From: Rhodovulum visakhapatnamense
Lineage (GTDB): Bacteria > Pseudomonadota > Alphaproteobacteria > Rhodobacterales > Rhodobacteraceae
Assembly: GCF_004365965.1 (NCBI RefSeq)
Contig: NZ_SOEB01000008.1
Span: 1-64,000, forward strand
DNA length: 64,000 nucleotides
Reading direction: 5' to 3'
The notes below the pieces were generated by a model, which was not told the origin of the DNA, searched no databases, and worked only from the letters and a program-made list of their open reading frames with translations. Below, piece by piece: positions 60,715-64,000 of this stretch. Position 1 is the first letter of the stretch, and every line of letters starts with the position of its first letter. A program made the translations under genes and the position numbers.

Positions 60715-62063
60715 GCGTCGCCCCTGTCGAATTCGGCGCCGAGCGCCGTCATGAGCCCCTCGAAGATCGGGAAAGAGGTTGCGATCGGCCCGGCATCGTC
60801 GACCGAGACCGGCTTTTGCGCCGCCAGCCCCGCGCAGAGGAAGGACATCGCGATCCGGTGATCGAGATGGGTGGCGCAGGCCGCCCCCCCGGGCAGCCCG
60901 CCCGCGCCCAGGCCATGGACGATCATCCAGTCCTCGCCCTCCTCGACCTCGGCGCCGCAGGCCCGAAGCCCGGCGGCCATCGCCGCGATCCGGTCGCTTT
61001 CCTTGACCCGCAATTCGCCGATCCCGCGCATCATCGTCGGGCCGCTGGCAAAGGCCGCGACCACCGCCAGGATCGGGTATTCGTCGATCATCGAGGGCGC
61101 GCGCTCGGGCGGCACCTCGATCCCGGTCATCGCGGGTGAGAACCGCGCGCGCAGATCGGCGACCGGCTCGCCCCCCTCATCGCGTTCGTTTTCATAGACC
61201 AGATCGGCGCCCATCTCGCGCAGCGTGGTAAAAAGCCCCGCCCGGGTCGGGTTCAGCCCGATCCCCGGCACCAGCACGTCCGAGCCCTCGACGATCAGCG
61301 CGGCCGCCACCGGGAAGGCCGCCGAACTCGGGTCGCGCGGCACCGCGATGGTCTGGGCCACCAGCTCGGGCTGGCCCGTCAGCACGATGGCCCGGCCCTC
61401 CGGCGCCTCTTCGATCCGAAGCGTCGCGCCGAAACCCGCCAGCATCCGCTCGGTATGGTCGCGCGTCGCCTCGCGCTCGATCACCACGGTTTCGCCCGGC
61501 GCATTCAGCCCGGCCAGCAGCACGGCCGATTTCACCTGCGCCGACGGCACCGGCACGACATAGCGGACCGGGGCCGGATCGGCCGCGCCGATCAGCGTCA
61601 TCGGCAGCCGCCCGCCCTGTCGCCCGAAGGCGCGCGTTCCAAACAGCGCCAGGGGATCTGTCACCCGCCCCATCGGCCGCTTTCTCAGCGAGGCATCGCC
61701 GGTAAAGGTGGCAGTCACGGGCGAAGTCGCCATCGTCCCCATGATCAGCCGCACCCCGGTGCCCGAATTGCCGCAGTCGATCACGTCGGCGGGCTCGGCA
61801 AAGCCGCCCACGCCCACGCCCTGCACGGTCCAGTCGCCGGGAGCCTCATGGGTGACCTCGGCCCCGAAGGCCCGCATCGCTTTCGCGGTATCCAGCACGT
61901 CCTGCCCCTCGAGCAGCCCCGAGATCCGGGTCTGGCCGACCGCCAGCGCGCCCAGGATCAGCGCACGGTGGCTGATCGACTTGTCGCCGGGCACCACGGC
62001 CTCGCCCCGCAGCGGGCCGGATCTGCGCGCGGTCATCGGGATCGGATCGCCATGGGCGGACAT
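60711..62063 (-). CDS. aroA: 3-phosphoshikimate 1-carboxyvinyltransferase (class II EPSP synthase)
   Basis: A 450-residue shikimate-pathway enzyme. Active-site motifs are [59 protein letters not shown] and [16 protein letters not shown]. The RDHTE segment ([15 protein letters not shown]) and NPTR segment (LNPTRAGLF) mark the class II type described in Agrobacterium CP4. Gly is present where the CP4 enzyme has its notable Ala in GNAATG. I start at the ATG at 62063 because it matches the family's MSAHG-type opening. The stop overlaps the GFA gene. Confidence 0.95.
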   Translation of the reverse strand: MSAHGDPIPMTARRSGPLRGEAVVPGDKSISHRALILGALAVGQTRISGLLEGQDVLDTAKAMRAFGAEVTHEAPGDWTVQGVGVGGFAEPADVIDCGNSGTGVRLIMGTMATSPVTATFTGDASLRKRPMGRVTDPLALFGTRAFGRQGGRLPMTLIGAADPAPVRYVVPVPSAQVKSAVLLAGLNAPGETVVIEREATRDHTERMLAGFGATLRIEEAPEGRAIVLTGQPELVAQTIAVPRDPSSAAFPVAAALIVEGSDVLVPGIGLNPTRAGLFTTLREMGADLVYENERDEGGEPVADLRARFSPAMTGIEVPPERAPSMIDEYPILAVVAAFASGPTMMRGIGELRVKESDRIAAMAAGLRACGAEVEEGEDWMIVHGLGAGGLPGGAACATHLDHRIAMSFLCAGLAAQKPVSVDDAGPIATSFPIFEGLMTALGAEFDRGDA

Positions 62064-62142
62064 GCGGAAGGCTCCTCGGACTGGGTCCCTGCGGCTTACC
62101 CAATGCGGGCCAAGCCGTCCAGCCTCTGGCCTGCCGCGTCCG

Positions 62143-63201
62143 CTAGCGCTCGCCCAGCCAGGTTTCGGGATTGGTCTCGGCAATCTGGCGGAACCGCGCC
62201 TCGCCCAGCGCCGCGCGCAGCCGGATCGAGACCGCCTTTTCCGACAGATCCTCCTGCCGAAGCATGTAGAAATCCGACCCGAAAAGGATGCGCGCGGCCA
62301 GCCGCTCGCTTTCCATGAAGAGCGTAAGCAGCGGCATGCAGGCCGGGACCTTGAAGACCGTATAGGAGATGTCGGTATAAAGATTGGGATAGGCCCCGCT
62401 CTCGATCATGTCGGCGATCTTCGTGACCCAGTTCCGCCGCCGGGCCTCGGGATCGAGCGGGTCAAGCCCTTCGGCCAGAAACGACAGCCAGTCCGCGTCG
62501 CCCCCGAAATGCGCGAGACACAGCCTGAGTTCGGGAAAGGCGCGCAACACCGGCACATGCGCCGCCGGATCGGTGACCGCATCGGCCCGGGCCGGGGTCC
62601 AGCGCCGGTGCCGCACGCCCCCGCGCGAACAATGCGAGACGACCGGCAGTCCGCGCTCGACGCAAAGCGGATAGACCTCGCGCATCAGGATCTCGTGGCT
62701 CGGGGCATAGCCGAGCCGGGGATAGATCTTCACCCCCCGGAAGCCGTACTCGTCGAGGCAGCGCCGAAGCTCGGCCACCGCATCCGGCCGGTCGGGATGA
62801 AGGGTGGCGAAGGGAATGACCCGATGCCCCAGCCCGGGGTCGCGGCTCAGCTCGTAAAGCTCGCGATGCTGGGCCTTCAGCCCCACCGGCACCGGGCCGT
62901 GGCCGCAATATTCCAGATCCATCGGCAGAACGACGAAGCGCGCGCTGGCCGGATAGTGCCGCAGCGCCTCGAGAAACACGGCGCGCTGGCTTTCGCGACA
63001 ACCGGTCTTGCGGAAATGATCAAGCTGCAGGACCGCCTCATGGGGTCCTTCCCAGGGCTGCAGCCGTGCCGCGTGGCGCAACCCGTGCAACAGCCCCGGC
63101 CAGGCCCGGATCGCGGCGACCGGCGGCGCAGGATAGTAAAGCGGCGCATGGGCGGCGGTTAAGGTGTGGATGTGGCAGTTGGTGATCCGGATATCGGACA
63201 T
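62143..63201 (-). CDS. Amidohydrolase-family (TIM-barrel) metal-dependent hydrolase
   Basis: A 352-residue amidohydrolase_2-type protein. Metal ligands and active-site residues are [16 protein letters not shown] (HxH), [15 protein letters not shown] (bridging or neighbouring Lys), [15 protein letters not shown] (His), [14 protein letters not shown] (His) and [15 protein letters not shown] (Asp). The usual reaction is hydrolysis or decarboxylation of a small carboxylate; the substrate cannot be told. The start at 63201 was chosen since HxH lies about ten residues in, as is usual. Confidence 0.85.
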   Translation of the reverse strand: MSDIRITNCHIHTLTAAHAPLYYPAPPVAAIRAWPGLLHGLRHAARLQPWEGPHEAVLQLDHFRKTGCRESQRAVFLEALRHYPASARFVVLPMDLEYCGHGPVPVGLKAQHRELYELSRDPGLGHRVIPFATLHPDRPDAVAELRRCLDEYGFRGVKIYPRLGYAPSHEILMREVYPLCVERGLPVVSHCSRGGVRHRRWTPARADAVTDPAAHVPVLRAFPELRLCLAHFGGDADWLSFLAEGLDPLDPEARRRNWVTKIADMIESGAYPNLYTDISYTVFKVPACMPLLTLFMESERLAARILFGSDFYMLRQEDLSEKAVSIRLRAALGEARFRQIAETNPETWLGER

Positions 63202-63344
63202 GACGTCCCCTTCCGCGTCCGGAGGCGGCGCTCCGGCCCCTGCCGGCGGCCCCTGCCCGGATCGCTTGCGGGTTTCTTCTTGGTCCAAATACCCTGACGC
63301 GACCCTGCCCCGGCGCGCGGCGCGCGGGTCGGGGGCGCAACGGC

Positions 63345-64000
63345 TCAGCGCCGGCGGAAGGTCAGGTAATGCGGCGCCCGCCCCTCACGCAGCGCCTTCT
63401 GCTCGTAACGGGTCGAAATCCAGTCGTCCCAGGGCGCACGCCAGTCCTCGGGGCACTCGGCCAGCCACTCGAACCCCGCCCTCGGCACCTCGACCAGCGT
63501 CTGGCGTACATAGTCGGGAATGTCGGTCGCGACCCGGAAGGTGCTGCCCGGTTTCAGCACCCGCGCCAGCGGCGCCAGGAATTCGGGCGTGACAAAGCGC
63601 CGCCGGTGATGGCGCGCCTTCGGCCAGGGGTCGGGATACAGCAGAAAGGCGCGCGAGATGCTGGCCTCGGGCAACACATCGAAGAGATCGCGCGCATCGC
63701 CCGGATGCACCGCCAGATTGTCGACCCCGGCCTCGCGGATCTTGCCCAGAAGCATCGCGACCCCGTTGATGAAGGGCTCGCAGCCGATGATCGCCGCCTC
63801 GGGATGGGTCGCGGCCTGATGCACCATGTGCTCGCCGCCGCCAAAGCCCACCTCCAGCCAGACCTCACGCCCGCCGAAGCGCGCCTGAAGATCCAGCGGC
63901 GCGCGGTCTGGGTTCTCGTCCCAGCCGACCGGTCCCGGCGCCAGCGCCGCCAGATCGCTGTCGAGATAGCCCTTCTGGGTCTGCCGCAGGGTCTTGCCGT
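63345..64000 (-). CDS. trmB: tRNA (guanine46-N7)-methyltransferase, 5' end outside window
   Basis: About 218 C-terminal residues of TrmB, which makes m7G46 in tRNA. The SAM loop is EVGFGGGEHMVHQAATHPEA; the catalytic DPWPKARHHRRRFV and the C-terminal TRYEQKALREGRAPHYL are intact. The frame runs through the right edge, where TLRQTQKGYLDSDLAAL is typical of the N-terminal region, so only about 20 residues are missing. Confidence 0.93.
   Translation of the reverse strand, partial: GKTLRQTQKGYLDSDLAALAPGPVGWDENPDRAPLDLQARFGGREVWLEVGFGGGEHMVHQAATHPEAAIIGCEPFINGVAMLLGKIREAGVDNLAVHPGDARDLFDVLPEASISRAFLLYPDPWPKARHHRRRFVTPEFLAPLARVLKPGSTFRVATDIPDYVRQTLVEVPRAGFEWLAECPEDWRAPWDDWISTRYEQKALREGRAPHYLTFRRR

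Overview
The window is high-GC (roughly two thirds G+C) chromosomal DNA from an alphaproteobacterium, most likely a member of the Rhodobacteraceae. The evidence is the gene order aroA-cmk-rpsA-ihfB-lapA-trpF-trpB and secG-pyrG, the small Rhodobacterales families (DUF2842, DUF6524), a general-stress-type promoter motif (GGAAC-N16/17-CGTT), and the amino-acid use of the proteins. No plasmid, phage or conjugation backbone is visible. Mobile DNA is limited to an IS5-family end at the left edge and a degraded integrase beside a tRNA-Tyr gene.

Layout. 1-4.5 kb: an IS5-family end, a FadR-type regulator, and a sugar ABC transporter locus in decay. Its binding-protein gene has lost its ATG and carries two frameshifts, and its ATPase gene is cut off at the Walker A motif. 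The permease and an SMP-30 lactonase remain open. 4.5-11.5 kb: a large DUF2339 membrane protein, Tex, an unrecognised three-part protein and a degenerate receiver-domain protein. 11.7-16.4 kb: an envelope/stress group made of CsbD, an AI-2E-family transporter, a split PLDc_N/phospholipase D pair and a two-PRC-barrel exported protein. csbD and the transporter gene have divergent EcfG-like promoters. 16.5-26.9 kb: mostly housekeeping genes (EamA transporter, thiamine pyrophosphokinase, purA, secG, pyrG, rlmJ, TerB) with a 567-residue lineage-type protein and a tandem pair of DUF6524 membrane proteins.

27.0-36.4 kb is a compact operon: a polar amino-acid ABC importer (ATPase, binding protein, two permeases) followed by two glutamine-synthetase-like ligases, a class I glutaminase and a PuuB-like FAD oxidase, then a DegT-type aminotransferase. 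Many of these genes overlap by ATGA. The set fits uptake and gamma-glutamylation catabolism of putrescine or another amine. 36.4-38.5 kb holds a candidate structured RNA with a strong terminator, rlmB, tRNA-Tyr and integrase debris. 38.5-50.5 kb is mixed: metallochaperone, pirin, BenE with a divergent XRE-cupin regulator, nitroreductases, an MprF-like membrane protein, a soluble PAS-containing chemoreceptor, FMN lactate dehydrogenase and ribosomal protein L25. 50.5-64 kb carries pth, DUF2332/DUF2237, the tryptophan genes trpB and trpF, ihfB, rpsA, cmk, aroA, an amidohydrolase and the truncated trmB at the right edge.

Gene boundaries were chosen from ribosome-binding sites, overlaps with neighbours and fit to family length. 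Promoter, terminator and RNA calls come from reading the sequence by eye; no homology search or folding program was run.
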